From Azovibrio restrictus (GTDB lineage Bacteria; Bacteroidota; Bacteroidia; Chitinophagales; Chitinophagaceae), in assembly GCA_029255605.1 (NCBI GenBank), contig JANLJF010000019.1, positions 3,431 through 67,430 on the forward strand: DNA of 64,000 bases, read 5' to 3'. Both the position numbers and the translations under genes were made by a program. The notes below the pieces were generated by a model. It was given only the letters and a program-made list of their open reading frames with translations. It ran no database searches and was not told the DNA's origin. Shown one piece after another: positions 53,993 through 62,610 of the stretch; the stretch's first letter is position 1; each line of letters begins with the position of its first letter.

Positions 53993-54819
53993 ATGGTCAT
54001 GGGGCCTACACCTTTAGGTACCGGTGTGATATAGCTGCACTTAGGCGCTACATTATCATAGTCCACATCACCCACCAGCCTCGATCCGCTTTTGCGTGTA
54101 GCATCATCTATGCGGTTGATACCCACATCTATCACTATCGCACCTTCTTTCACCATATCAGCCGTCACAAAGCGTGGCCTGCCTATGGCAGCTATTATTA
54201 TATCTGCGGTTTTGGTAATGGCCGCAAGGTCTTTTGTTTTTGAATGGCAGATGGTAACCGTAGCATTGCCCGGTTGTGCATTGCGGCTCATCAGCACGGT
54301 CATAGGCGTGCCTACTATATTGCTGCGGCCTATCACCACACAGTGCATACCTGCGGTATTGATATTGTAATGTTCCAGCATCAGCAATATGCCATAGGGC
54401 GTAGCCGGCAGGAACGATGGCTGGCCCAATAGCATTTTACCCTGCGTAATGGGGTGGAAACCATCCACATCTTTGCCCGGGTCTATGGCATTGATAACTG
54501 CATTGTCTGATATATGCTCTGGCAATGGTAATTGTACTAATATGCCATCTATCTTATTATCTCCATTCAGCTTTTTTATTTCCTCCAGCAGTTGCGCTTC
54601 CGTTACGCTTTCTTCAAAACGCAACAGGGTAGAACCAAAGCCCAATTCTTCGCAGGTACGCACTTTATTGCCTACGTAAGCTTCGCTGGCGGGATTGTGG
54701 CCTACCAGTATCGCAGCCAGGTGGGGTGTTTTGCCCTTTTCTGCTTTCAGTTTTTCTGTTTCCTGTTTTATTTGGGATTTGATATGCGCGGATACCGCAA
54801 TGCCGTCCAGAATTTGCAT
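53944..54819 (-). CDS. folD: Bifunctional methylenetetrahydrofolate dehydrogenase/cyclohydrolase FolD
   Basis: A 291-aa FolD. Catalytic lysine in YVGNK, VQLPLPEH, and GRSNIVGTPM (dinucleotide fold) are present. It interconverts C1-folates using NADP. ATG 54819 is chosen because a -7 box at 54824-54831 leaves almost no leader. First gene of folD-queE-uppP. Confidence 0.97.
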   Translation of the reverse strand: MQILDGIAVSAHIKSQIKQETEKLKAEKGKTPHLAAILVGHNPASEAYVGNKVRTCEELGFGSTLLRFEESVTEAQLLEEIKKLNGDNKIDGILVQLPLPEHISDNAVINAIDPGKDVDGFHPITQGKMLLGQPSFLPATPYGILLMLEHYNINTAGMHCVVIGRSNIVGTPMTVLMSRNAQPGNATVTICHSKTKDLAAITKTADIIIAAIGRPRFVTADMVKEGAIVIDVGINRIDDATRKSGSRLVGDVDYDNVAPKCSYITPVPKGVGPMTICGLMKNTLEAAKEHV

Positions 54820-54823
54820 GGCG

Positions 54824-54831
54824 CAAAGATA
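54824..54831 (-). promoter_or_regulatory. -7 box of folD, near-leaderless
   Basis: TATCTTTG ends 4 bases before the ATG at 54819, so transcription would start at or next to the start codon. Confidence 0.5.
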
Positions 54832-54907
54832 CGCCGTTCCTTGCAATAGGTAAAAGCAGCGGGGACATCAGTTAATAGTTTATTTTCGTTCTACATTTTT
54901 TATAGAA

Positions 54908-56008
54908 ATGATAGTTAGCGATATCATCAGGGCCATAGAGGCCTACGCGCCACCCCAATACCAGGAAAGTTATGACAACAGCGGCCTGCAGGTAGGTAAT
55001 ATGCAGGACGAGGTAACAGCCGTTTTGCTGACCCTCGATATAACGGAAGCAGTAGTAGAAGAAGCGATAGCCCGTGGAGCCAATATGATAGTGGCACACC
55101 ACCCGCTGATATTTTCAGGCATCAAGAGGCTGGCCGGGCGCAATTATGTAGAACGTATCATACACAAAGCCATCAAGCACGATATAAATATATACGCTGC
55201 CCATACCAACCTGGATAATGTACATAATGGCGTAAATGCCAAAATAGCCGAAAAGCTGGGGCTGGTAGATACCGTCATTTTAGCCCCTATGAGCGATACC
55301 CTGCGTAAGCTCTATACTTACGCACCGCAAAATGTGGCCGATAAAGTGCGCGATGCCATGTTTGCTGCCGGCGCTGGGGATATTGGCGCATATAGTGAAT
55401 GTAGCTTCAATACCAATGGCACCGGAACTTTCCGCCCCGGTGCTGGTGCAGACCCGGCCATAGGCACCACAAACGGTCCGCGCGAATGGGTAGACGAGGT
55501 GAAAATAGAGGTACTGATACAAAACGATAAGGAAGCAGCAGTAATAAAGGCGCTGTTTGAAGCCCACCCCTATGAAGAAGTAGCGTATGAGGTGATAGCG
55601 CTGCAAAATATCAACCAGGAGCTGGGTGCCGGTATGGTGGGCAATTTGCCATCGCCAATGGATGAACAGGCCTTTCTTTCCTTCGTAAAACAGCAAATGA
55701 AGGCCGATTGTATTCGCCACACAGCCTTGAAAGGGAAAGATATTAAACGGGTTGCTATATGTGGCGGTTCCGGCAGCTTCCTGCTGAAAAATGCCATCGG
55801 TGCCGGTGCGGACATATTTATAACCGGCGATTTCAAATACCACCAGTTTTTCGATGCCGAAGGCAAAATTGTCATTGCCGACATCGGCCACTATGAAAGT
55901 GAGCAGTACACGGTTGAAATATTTCAGGAGCTACTTAATAAAAAATTTCCTAATTTTGCCGTCCTTGTATCTGATATTAATACAAATCCGGTAAAATATT
56001 TTTGTTAA
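54908..56008 (+). CDS. Nif3-like dinuclear metal centre protein
   Basis: A 366-aa Nif3/YbgI-family protein. Metal ligands in IVAHHPLIFSG, AAHTNLDNVHNGVN and GHYESEQY. A CutA-like insert (~130-230, VLIQNDKEAAVIKALFEAHPYEEVAYEV) splits the Nif3 domain, as in Gram-positive and Bacteroidota members. The family may be GTP cyclohydrolase-like; function is uncertain. Its stop is followed at once by the ATG of the zinc-ribbon gene. Confidence 0.92.
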   Translation: MIVSDIIRAIEAYAPPQYQESYDNSGLQVGNMQDEVTAVLLTLDITEAVVEEAIARGANMIVAHHPLIFSGIKRLAGRNYVERIIHKAIKHDINIYAAHTNLDNVHNGVNAKIAEKLGLVDTVILAPMSDTLRKLYTYAPQNVADKVRDAMFAAGAGDIGAYSECSFNTNGTGTFRPGAGADPAIGTTNGPREWVDEVKIEVLIQNDKEAAVIKALFEAHPYEEVAYEVIALQNINQELGAGMVGNLPSPMDEQAFLSFVKQQMKADCIRHTALKGKDIKRVAICGGSGSFLLKNAIGAGADIFITGDFKYHQFFDAEGKIVIADIGHYESEQYTVEIFQELLNKKFPNFAVLVSDINTNPVKYFC

Positions 56009-56770
56009 ATGGCTACTGTAAAAGACTTTTCTGTAGAAGAGAAACTGACCGCGGTTCTTACCCTGCAAAAGATTGATTCTAAGATAGATGAGATCAAAAC
56101 ACTGAAGGGTGAACTGCCTATGGAAGTAAAAGACCTGGAAGACGAGATTGAAGGTCTGCAAACACGTATCCAGAATATAGATGCTGAAATTGACAGTATC
56201 AACAGCTTTATCGATGCAAAAACAGAGGCTAAGAAAGAAGCCCAGGCACTGATAAAAAAATACGAAAAACAACAGGATAACGTAAAGAACAACCGCGAGT
56301 TCGAGGCTATCAATAAAGAAACCGAACTGCAGGAACTGGAAGTTAAACTGAACGATAAGCACATCAAGGATGCTAACTTCGAACTGAAAGAGCGTACCAA
56401 CCAACGCCTGAAAACAGAAGAGAAAATAGCAGACCTGCAAGAGGCCCTGAAAGCTAAAAAAGCAGAACTGGACAAGATCATCGGCGAAACCGAGAAAGAA
56501 GAGAAAGTACTGGCTGAAAAATCGGAAGAAGCGAAATCAAAAGTTGACCCACGCCTGCTGAGTGCTTACGAGCGCATCCGTGGTAGCTACATGAACGGCC
56601 TGGCTGTGGTACCTATCCTGCGCGATTCTTGCGGTGGTTGCTTCAATGTGATACCGCCTCAGCGCCAGAGCGAGATACGCCAGCACAAAAAGATCATCGT
56701 ATGCGAGCATTGCGGCCGCGTACTGGTAGATACCGACCTGAACGATGCGGTATCTGAAAAAATGAAATAA
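56009..56770 (+). CDS. Coiled-coil C4 zinc-ribbon protein
   Basis: A 253-aa protein. Residues ~10-180 form a long antiparallel coiled coil (TLQKIDSKIDEIKTLK, AEIDSINSFIDAKTEAKKE). The end is a C4 zinc ribbon (C-G-G-C then C-E-H-C). The layout matches HP0958/FlgZ-like and CT398-like proteins. Such proteins may bind nucleic acid or sigma-54 complexes; note rpoN 5 kb away. It is coupled to the Nif3-like gene (0-base gap). Confidence 0.85.
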   Translation: MATVKDFSVEEKLTAVLTLQKIDSKIDEIKTLKGELPMEVKDLEDEIEGLQTRIQNIDAEIDSINSFIDAKTEAKKEAQALIKKYEKQQDNVKNNREFEAINKETELQELEVKLNDKHIKDANFELKERTNQRLKTEEKIADLQEALKAKKAELDKIIGETEKEEKVLAEKSEEAKSKVDPRLLSAYERIRGSYMNGLAVVPILRDSCGGCFNVIPPQRQSEIRQHKKIIVCEHCGRVLVDTDLNDAVSEKMK

Positions 56771-56790
56771 TCATTAACTGTTTATAATAT

Positions 56791-56817
56791 AAAGGAGCCT
56801 CAGCGGCTCCTTTTTTA
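56791..56817 (+). terminator. Terminator of the Nif3/zinc-ribbon pair
   Basis: AAAGGAGCC-TCAGC-GGCTCCTTTTTT, 20 bases after the stop. Confidence 0.9.
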
Positions 56818-56875
56818 TTGGGTATTTTTACTAAAAGTGAAAATGTCCGTATTCGGAGCAATCAACATTTTACAG

Positions 56876-56883
56876 TACTTTTG
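56876..56883 (+). promoter_or_regulatory. -7 box of etfBA
   Basis: TACTTTTG with TTCG twenty bases upstream, 56 bases before the ATG. Confidence 0.6.
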
Positions 56884-56939
56884 CCAACCATTTAGGCTAC
56901 TTTCATGTAGTTATTATAAATAAACAAATCTTACTTCGA

Positions 56940-57683
56940 ATGAAGATATTAGTTTGTATCAGCCAGGTTCCTGACACTACAACCAAGATCGCTTTCAGCG
57001 ACAACAATTCAACATTCAATACAGCAGGTGTTACCTTCATCATCAATCCATACGATGAGTGGTATGCACTTGTACGCGCGCTGGAACTGAAAGAAAGCGG
57101 TGCTGCTACTACGGTAAACCTAGTAACGGTGGGTAAAGCTGATGCCGAACCTGTTATTCGTAAAGCACTGGCATTGGGTGGCGATGAAGCCATTCGCATA
57201 GATGCCGATAGCAACGATCCGTATGTGGTAGCTGCCCAGATAGCTGAATATGCAAAAAGCGAAGGTTACGACCTGATGCTTTGTGGTAAAGAATCAATCG
57301 ACTATAATAACGGTTCTACCGGTGCTATGCTAGCCGAATTGCTGGATATGAACTTTATAGGCTTTGCCAACAGCCTGAATATAGAAGGCGGCGTAGCTAC
57401 AGTAAAACGCGAAATAGAAGGTGGTGAAGAAACTGATACTTGCGCACTACCACTGGTAGTTTCTTGCCAGAAGGGTATGGCCGAAGCACGTATCCCCAAC
57501 ATGCGCGGCATCATGGCGGCACGTACCAAGCCACTGAAAGTGGTTCCTGCGGCAGCCATCAGCCCGCTGACGGCTATCGTGTCATACGATCTGCCACCTG
57601 CAAAAACAGGTGTGAAACTGATTGATCCTAATAACATGGATGAACTGGTAGAACTACTGCACACACAGGCAAAAGTTATCTAA
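56940..57683 (+). CDS. etfB: Electron transfer flavoprotein beta subunit
   Basis: A 247-aa EtfB. KILVCISQVPDTT opening, an AMP-binding LVTVGKADAEPVIRKALALGGDEAIRI segment, and the family GKESIDYNNGSTGAMLAELL. With EtfA it shuttles electrons from acyl-CoA dehydrogenases to the quinone pool. A 64-base gap precedes etfA; the two share one transcript. Confidence 0.96.
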   Translation: MKILVCISQVPDTTTKIAFSDNNSTFNTAGVTFIINPYDEWYALVRALELKESGAATTVNLVTVGKADAEPVIRKALALGGDEAIRIDADSNDPYVVAAQIAEYAKSEGYDLMLCGKESIDYNNGSTGAMLAELLDMNFIGFANSLNIEGGVATVKREIEGGEETDTCALPLVVSCQKGMAEARIPNMRGIMAARTKPLKVVPAAAISPLTAIVSYDLPPAKTGVKLIDPNNMDELVELLHTQAKVI

Positions 57684-57747
57684 GACGCACCACACATTTA
57701 GGTTTAGTATTTAGAAATTAGGATTTCGAAATTTTCAAAAACATTTT

Positions 57748-58725
57748 ATGTCAGTTATAGTTTTAGCAGAACATCAACAAGGCAGCTTCAAAAAGAAATC
57801 TTTTGAGGCTATACAATATGCAGCAGGCATAGCGCAGGCTATGGGTACATCTGTTACCGCAGTAGTACTGGGTAATGCAGGCGATAGCGAAATGCAGCAA
57901 CTGGGCCAGTATGGCGCTACTAAAGTGCTGCACGTGGCAGATGCCCGCCTCGATAACCTGAATGCACGTGCTTATACAAAAGCACTGGTAGCAGCAGCAG
58001 AAAAAGAAGGTGCTAAAGTAGTGGTGGGTTTGCACGATGTAACGGGTAAAGCCGTATTTCCACGTGTAGCGGCACGCCTGAAGGCAGGTATGGTAGCAGG
58101 TGCGGTAGCGCAGCCCGATACAGCTAACGGTTTCGTAGTAAAGAAAACGGTATTCTCAGGTAAAGCATTTGCTTCTGTAAACATCACCAGTGATGTAAAA
58201 GTGGTAACGCTGATGCCAAACACATTTGCAGTAAAAAAAGGTGAAGGCAGCATAGCGATTGAGAAACTGGATGTAGCTTTTGAAGATAAAGACTTCGCCG
58301 TACAGGTGAAGGAAGTGAGCAAAGTAACAGGTACAGTGCCACTGGCCGAGGCGGAACTGGTAGTAAGCGGTGGCCGTGGTATGAAAGGCCCTGAAAACTG
58401 GCATATACTGGAAGATCTGGCGAAAGAACTGGGTGCTGCTACAGCTTGTAGCCGCCCTGTGGCCGATTCCCATTGGCGTCCGCACCACGAGCACGTGGGC
58501 CAAACGGGTGGTACCATCCGTCCCAACCTGTATATAGCTGCGGGTATCAGCGGTGCCATACAGCACCTGGCCGGTGTTAACGGTTCTAAGACTATCGTTG
58601 TTATCAATAAAGACCCTGAAGCACCTTTCTTTAAGGCTGCAGATTACGGTGTGGTAGGCGATGTGCTGGAAGTATTACCAAAACTTACAGAGGCGGTTAA
58701 GAAATGGAAAGCAAGCCATAACTAA
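57748..58725 (+). CDS. etfA: Electron transfer flavoprotein alpha subunit
   Basis: A 325-aa EtfA. N-terminal domain (~1-190), and the C-terminal FAD domain with VVSGGRGMKGPENW, SRPVADSHWRPHHEHVGQTG and AAGISGAIQHLAGV. Partner of EtfB directly upstream. A terminator follows. Confidence 0.97.
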   Translation: MSVIVLAEHQQGSFKKKSFEAIQYAAGIAQAMGTSVTAVVLGNAGDSEMQQLGQYGATKVLHVADARLDNLNARAYTKALVAAAEKEGAKVVVGLHDVTGKAVFPRVAARLKAGMVAGAVAQPDTANGFVVKKTVFSGKAFASVNITSDVKVVTLMPNTFAVKKGEGSIAIEKLDVAFEDKDFAVQVKEVSKVTGTVPLAEAELVVSGGRGMKGPENWHILEDLAKELGAATACSRPVADSHWRPHHEHVGQTGGTIRPNLYIAAGISGAIQHLAGVNGSKTIVVINKDPEAPFFKAADYGVVGDVLEVLPKLTEAVKKWKASHN

Positions 58726-58746
58726 TCAGCATCTTGATATAACAGT

Positions 58747-58774
58747 AAAGGGTAGCAAATTGCTACCCTTTTTT
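58747..58774 (+). terminator. Terminator of etfBA
   Basis: AAAGGGTAGCAA / TTGCTACCC then T6, 21 bases after the stop. Confidence 0.9.
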
Positions 58775-58806
58775 GTGCTTAGAAAATCGTGAAAAGAAAA
58801 TTTTGC

Positions 58807-58848
58807 GTAACCGATTAGTTACACATATATTTGTAACCGAACGGTTAC
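58807..58848 (+). promoter_or_regulatory. Paired operators around the -7 box of the arsR-type gene
   Basis: GTAACCGATTAGTTAC (58807-58822) and the perfect palindrome GTAACCGAACGGTTAC (58833-58848) flank TATATTTG (58826-58833). The second covers the likely start of transcription. This arrangement fits autorepression by the adjacent ArsR-type protein. Confidence 0.75.
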
Positions 58849-58857
58849 AAATATTAC

Positions 58858-59193
58858 ATGAGAAGAGATGTCTTTCAGGCTATTGCCGACCCCACACGCA
58901 GAGAAATCATCAATCTGCTATCGCACGATGCGCTGAACCTGAATGCAGTAGCAGAGAATTTCGATATCAGTCGCCCCGCTATCAGTAAGCACATTCGCAT
59001 ACTGACTGAGTGCGGGCTTATAGTTATCACACAACAGGGCAGGGAGCGCTTCTGCCATGCCGATTTTAGAAAGCTAAAAGAGGTATCGGATTGGACCAGC
59101 CAGTTCAGCCGCTTTTGGGATAACAAGCTAGCTGCCCTTGGCGATTTCCTCGATAAGGAAATGGCAAAAGAGAGAAAAAAGAGGAAGAAATAA
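58858..59193 (+). CDS. ArsR-type winged-helix regulator
   Basis: A 111-aa regulator. RDVFQAIADPTRREIINLLS opens the fold, NLNAVAENFDISRPAISKHIRILTECGLI holds the recognition helix, and a basic tail ends it. No metal-binding Cys pair is visible, so a non-metal signal is likely. This subgroup is commonly paired with START-like proteins, as it is here; the ligand may reach the regulator through them. It is the first gene of a three-gene operon under two operator palindromes. Confidence 0.92.
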   Translation: MRRDVFQAIADPTRREIINLLSHDALNLNAVAENFDISRPAISKHIRILTECGLIVITQQGRERFCHADFRKLKEVSDWTSQFSRFWDNKLAALGDFLDKEMAKERKKRKK

Positions 59194-59217
59194 AAGTGCG
59201 CTAAAAACATATCCTGC

Positions 59218-59646
59218 ATGGAAAATATAGAACAGATTCAATACATCAAAGCTCCGATTGCAGAGGTGTACGAAGCATTGACCACAGAGAAAGGACTGGG
59301 CGAAGTATGGACAAAGAACCTGAAGGTAAAACCGGAATTGGGCTTTGTGAATGAGTTTGATTTCAAAGACAACTATGCTACTAAAATGAAAATAGTTGCA
59401 CTGGAAGAAAACCGTAGAATAGAATGGGAATGCATCGCTACCGACCCGGAATGGGTAGGAACCACCGTCAGTTTTGAACTGGAAGAAAAGAATGGTGTAA
59501 CCAGCGTATGGTTTGGCCATCGCAAGTGGCAAGCCCTCACAGAGTTTTACCGTACGTGCAATTACAACTGGGCCATGTTTCTCTACAGCCTGAAAAGCTA
59601 TTGTGAAGATGGGAAAGGCATGCCCTTTCAGGATAGAAAATTTTAA
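59218..59646 (+). CDS. SRPBCC (AHSA1-like) protein A
   Basis: A 142-aa START-like protein (IQYIKAPIAEVYEALTTEKGLGEVWTKN, VALEENRRIEWECI, NYNWAMFLYSLKSYCEDGKG). It binds a hydrophobic ligand by fold. It follows the ArsR-type gene by 24 bases and precedes a second family member. Confidence 0.88.
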   Translation: MENIEQIQYIKAPIAEVYEALTTEKGLGEVWTKNLKVKPELGFVNEFDFKDNYATKMKIVALEENRRIEWECIATDPEWVGTTVSFELEEKNGVTSVWFGHRKWQALTEFYRTCNYNWAMFLYSLKSYCEDGKGMPFQDRKF

Positions 59647-59664
59647 ATACCAAATCACAATTAT

Positions 59665-60102
59665 ATGGATACCGTAACATCACAACCGCTGGTAAAAGAA
59701 GCGGTTTACAATGCGCCTGCCAATAGGGTATGGGCTGCCATTACAGACAATAACCAGATGAAGGAATGGTACTTCAAAATGGATGCCTTCAAGCCCGAAG
59801 TGGGGTTTGAGTTTACCTTTGCGGGCTGCAATGAAGAAGGTGTAGAATATGTACACCTCTGCAAAGTGCTGGAAGTAGTACCCAATAAAAAACTGGTACA
59901 TAGCTGGACGTATAAGGATTACCCCGGTTATTCTGAAGTGGCCTGGGAACTTTTTGAGGAAGGTGATACAACTCGTCTGCGTCTTACGCACACAGGGCTG
60001 GATAGCTTCCCCGATACGCCATCTTTCAAACGTGAAAGCTTCAACCAGGGCTGGACAGAGATACTGGGTACTATGCTCAGGAACTATCTGGAAAAAGCTT
60101 AA
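59665..60102 (+). CDS. SRPBCC (AHSA1-like) protein B
   Basis: A 145-aa START-like protein (VKEAVYNAPANRVWAAITDNNQMKEWYFKMDAFKPEVGFEF, WTYKDYPGYSEVAWELF, NQGWTEILGTMLRNYLEKA). It is closer to the protein at 1288 in its opening motif than to protein A. Last gene of the arsR operon, 18 bases after protein A; a terminator with a UACG tetraloop follows. Confidence 0.88.
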   Translation: MDTVTSQPLVKEAVYNAPANRVWAAITDNNQMKEWYFKMDAFKPEVGFEFTFAGCNEEGVEYVHLCKVLEVVPNKKLVHSWTYKDYPGYSEVAWELFEEGDTTRLRLTHTGLDSFPDTPSFKRESFNQGWTEILGTMLRNYLEKA

Positions 60103-60127
60103 GGATAATAAACTGGAAAAGAATGAG

Positions 60128-60152
60128 AAGGGTGGCTACGGCCACCCTTTAT
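60128..60152 (+). terminator. Terminator of the arsR operon
   Basis: AAGGGTGGC / GCCACCCTT closed by C(UACG)G, a very stable tetraloop, then TT. Its U-run is short. Confidence 0.7.
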
Positions 60153-60173
60153 GCTGCTTGCGGCCATGTTTAG

Positions 60174-60181
60174 TACCTTTG
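60174..60181 (+). promoter_or_regulatory. -7 box of the DUF481-like gene
   Basis: TACCTTTG lies 29 bases before the ATG at 60211 and excludes the earlier in-frame ATGs at 60151 and 60166. Confidence 0.5.
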
Positions 60182-60210
60182 CAACCATTAGATGGAAAAA
60201 CCACTGCCGG

Positions 60211-60942
60211 ATGAATAAATGGATTACATGTATTATTGTTATTATTTTTCCCTTATTGGTTAGTGCCCAATTCAGCGATTCCGTCAACTATCATTTCCAG
60301 TTCAATTCCACCGGTTCTATCAATAAAACCGACCTGGGTGATGCCTACTTGCTGAATAATAATATGCGCTTCGGCATTAAGAAGGAAAGTATCTCGCTGA
60401 ATGCAACCGCGGGCTGGGTATATGGCCAGCAACAGCAAAAACTGACCAATAACGACTTTAACAGCGCACTCGATTTTAACCTCTATAAAACACTGCCGCA
60501 TTTCTACTACTGGGGGTTAGCCGGTTACAATACCAGCTATTCACTGAAACTGAATAACCAGCAGCAATATGGTGCGGGTGTAGCTTACAATATTTACGAC
60601 CGTAAAAATGCCTACCTGAATATCAGCGATGGTATCCTGTATGAAAACAGTGATATAAACATAAATGATACCACGCGGGAGATATACAATACCTTTCGTA
60701 ATTCACTTCGCCTGGCTTTCCGGTTTACTATCAAAGATGTAGTGACCATCCATAGTAATAGCTTCTTGCAAAATTCACTGAACTATCACGATGACTATAT
60801 CATCCGTTCCACATCAGGACTTTCCTTGAAGCTATACAAATGGCTCAGCTTTACCACATCCCTTACCTACAATAAAATAAGCCGTACCAATAAAGAAAAC
60901 CTGCTTTTCAACTATGGTCTTTCAATAGATAAATATTTTTAA
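60211..60942 (+). CDS. DUF481-like outer-membrane beta-barrel protein
   Basis: A 243-aa protein with a signal peptide (WITCIIVIIFPLLVSAQ). Alternating strands with aromatic girdles (NYHFQFNSTGSINK, MRFGIKKESISLNATAGWVYG, FYYWGLAGYNTSY, YGAGVAYNIYDRK, LRLAFRFTIKD, LLFNYGLSIDKYF) match DUF481/YdiY-type barrels, including an aromatic C-terminal residue. Function unknown. It stands between the arsR operon and the exonuclease fusion. Confidence 0.75.
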   Translation: MNKWITCIIVIIFPLLVSAQFSDSVNYHFQFNSTGSINKTDLGDAYLLNNNMRFGIKKESISLNATAGWVYGQQQQKLTNNDFNSALDFNLYKTLPHFYYWGLAGYNTSYSLKLNNQQQYGAGVAYNIYDRKNAYLNISDGILYENSDININDTTREIYNTFRNSLRLAFRFTIKDVVTIHSNSFLQNSLNYHDDYIIRSTSGLSLKLYKWLSFTTSLTYNKISRTNKENLLFNYGLSIDKYF

Positions 60943-61135
60943 ATTTTGTTGTATATTTGCTATATATCTATCCGTTTACGGATGATAGAAAATTTAGAGA
61001 GGTCAATTTGCTGGTAAATGTTGCGGAAAATAAAAACGGCAGAATTCACAACAAAACACAACAAATTGGAACAGGGTATTTGCAACCTGCTGGTTTTCAA
61101 TATGGTGTTTTGATGAAATCTGCCAGGTGGAACAA

Positions 61136-61164
61136 TTTGGAACCGTTTCAAACTCATAACTTTG
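61136..61164 (+). promoter_or_regulatory. Promoter of the exonuclease/GIY-YIG gene
   Basis: TTTG at 61136-61139 and TAACTTTG at 61157-61164, 20 bases before the ATG. The preceding 60943-61135 also has TATATTTG at 60952-60959 but no supported gene. Confidence 0.6.
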
Positions 61165-61183
61165 CCTATCTTTAAGAGAAGGG

Positions 61184-62554
61184 ATGCTGTACGCGATAGT
61201 AGATATTGAAACGACGGGGAGTTTTGCCGCTGGAAACGGCATTACCGAGATAGCTATTGTGATACACGACGGTAAAGAGGTTATTAACTTCTATGAGAGC
61301 CTTGTCAACCCCCACGCCGCTATTCCATACTTCATACAGCGGCTTACAGGTATTACAAATGAAATGGTGGCCCACGCACCCTCTTTCCACGAGATAGCGG
61401 CACAGGTGCATGAGCTTTTGCAGGATAAGGTATTTGTGGCCCATAACGTCAATTTCGACTACTCCTTCCTGAAGCACCATATGGAAGTCGCAGGGTATAT
61501 GCTGGATGAGCGCAAGCTGTGTACGGTACGCCTGTCGCGCAAGATATTGCCGGGTTTGCGCAGCTATAGCCTGGGCAAGCTATGCCACCAGGTAGGCATC
61601 AACCTTAGCAATCATCACCGTGCCGGTGGCGATGCACTGGCTACGGCACATTTGTTTGCTATGCTGGTGGCCAATGATAAGGAAGAGGTGATAAGCGGCA
61701 TGCTGAAAGGTCGCAACAGTGAGCAATACCTGCCACCACATGTGCCGGTAGAACAGGTAGATAACCTGCCTAAAACAGCGGGTGTGTACTACTTCTACAA
61801 TGCTGTGGGTAAGGTAGTATATGTAGGTAAGGCCAATAACCTGAAGCGCCGTGTAAAGAGCCACTTCAGTAACAATAAAGCAGGCAAGCAAAAACAGGAT
61901 TTCCTGCGGGAGATATACCGCATCAGCTATAAGGAATGTGGTACCGACCTGATGGCGCATATACTGGAAAGCACCGAGATACGCAGGCTATGGCCGGTGT
62001 ATAATCGTAGTCAGCGGGGTTACCTGCCACGCTATGGGTTGTTCTTATATGAAGACAGGCAGGGCTACCAGCGCTTTGTGATAGAAAAGAACAAGCACTA
62101 CCTGAAGCCTGTTTATACTTTCAATACCATAATAGAAGGGCACCACCGCCTGCGCGAACTGATAAGCGAATTTGGCTTAAGCGCCCGCCTGTGCAACCTT
62201 GCCAAAGTGTCTGAATGTGCAGATGGCGTGCATGCGGACCATTGCGATGGCAATTGTGCGGAATCACTCACAGCGGAGGCATACAATGAAAGAGTAGCAC
62301 AAGCTGTGGCATGGCTGGATAAACACCTGCCTACCTTTGCTTATATAGATAAAGGGATTAACCACGATGAACAAAGCTGCATACTCGTCAACAAGGGCAA
62401 CTTTTACGGTATGGGTTACCTGAATGATGGTGTATTGCCTGATACTATAGATCAGCTTCAAGAGAAGCTCGAACCCATGCCCGATAATGATTACATCCGC
62501 AACCTCATTTTCAAGCATGCGGCTACATATCCTGAAAAGTGTGTAGCATTTTAG
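61184..62554 (+). CDS. DEDDh exonuclease fused to a GIY-YIG nuclease domain
   Basis: A 456-aa two-nuclease protein. Residues 1-160 are a DnaQ/PolC-type 3'-5' exonuclease: D7 and E9 (VDIETTG), D92 (NFDYSF), H145 and D150 (HHRAGGDALATA). Residues ~195-280 are a GIY-YIG domain (AGVYYF, VYVGKANNLKRR) as in UvrC and Cho. The remainder (~290-456) has a Cys pair region (CADGVHADHCDGNCAESL) and resembles the Cho/UvrC-linked tail. Similar fusions are known in Bacteroidota and Actinobacteria and are thought to act in DNA repair. Single gene. Confidence 0.92.
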   Translation: MLYAIVDIETTGSFAAGNGITEIAIVIHDGKEVINFYESLVNPHAAIPYFIQRLTGITNEMVAHAPSFHEIAAQVHELLQDKVFVAHNVNFDYSFLKHHMEVAGYMLDERKLCTVRLSRKILPGLRSYSLGKLCHQVGINLSNHHRAGGDALATAHLFAMLVANDKEEVISGMLKGRNSEQYLPPHVPVEQVDNLPKTAGVYYFYNAVGKVVYVGKANNLKRRVKSHFSNNKAGKQKQDFLREIYRISYKECGTDLMAHILESTEIRRLWPVYNRSQRGYLPRYGLFLYEDRQGYQRFVIEKNKHYLKPVYTFNTIIEGHHRLRELISEFGLSARLCNLAKVSECADGVHADHCDGNCAESLTAEAYNERVAQAVAWLDKHLPTFAYIDKGINHDEQSCILVNKGNFYGMGYLNDGVLPDTIDQLQEKLEPMPDNDYIRNLIFKHAATYPEKCVAF

Positions 62555-62610
62555 AAATCAGAACAACTAACCTCTAAATACCAAAATGAAGCCCCTTTAG
62601 GGGTTTGGGG

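Noticed and set aside
60957..61175. 72-residue ORF beginning with TTG
   Set aside because: No ribosome binding site, no recognisable motif, and the next gene's promoter lies inside it.
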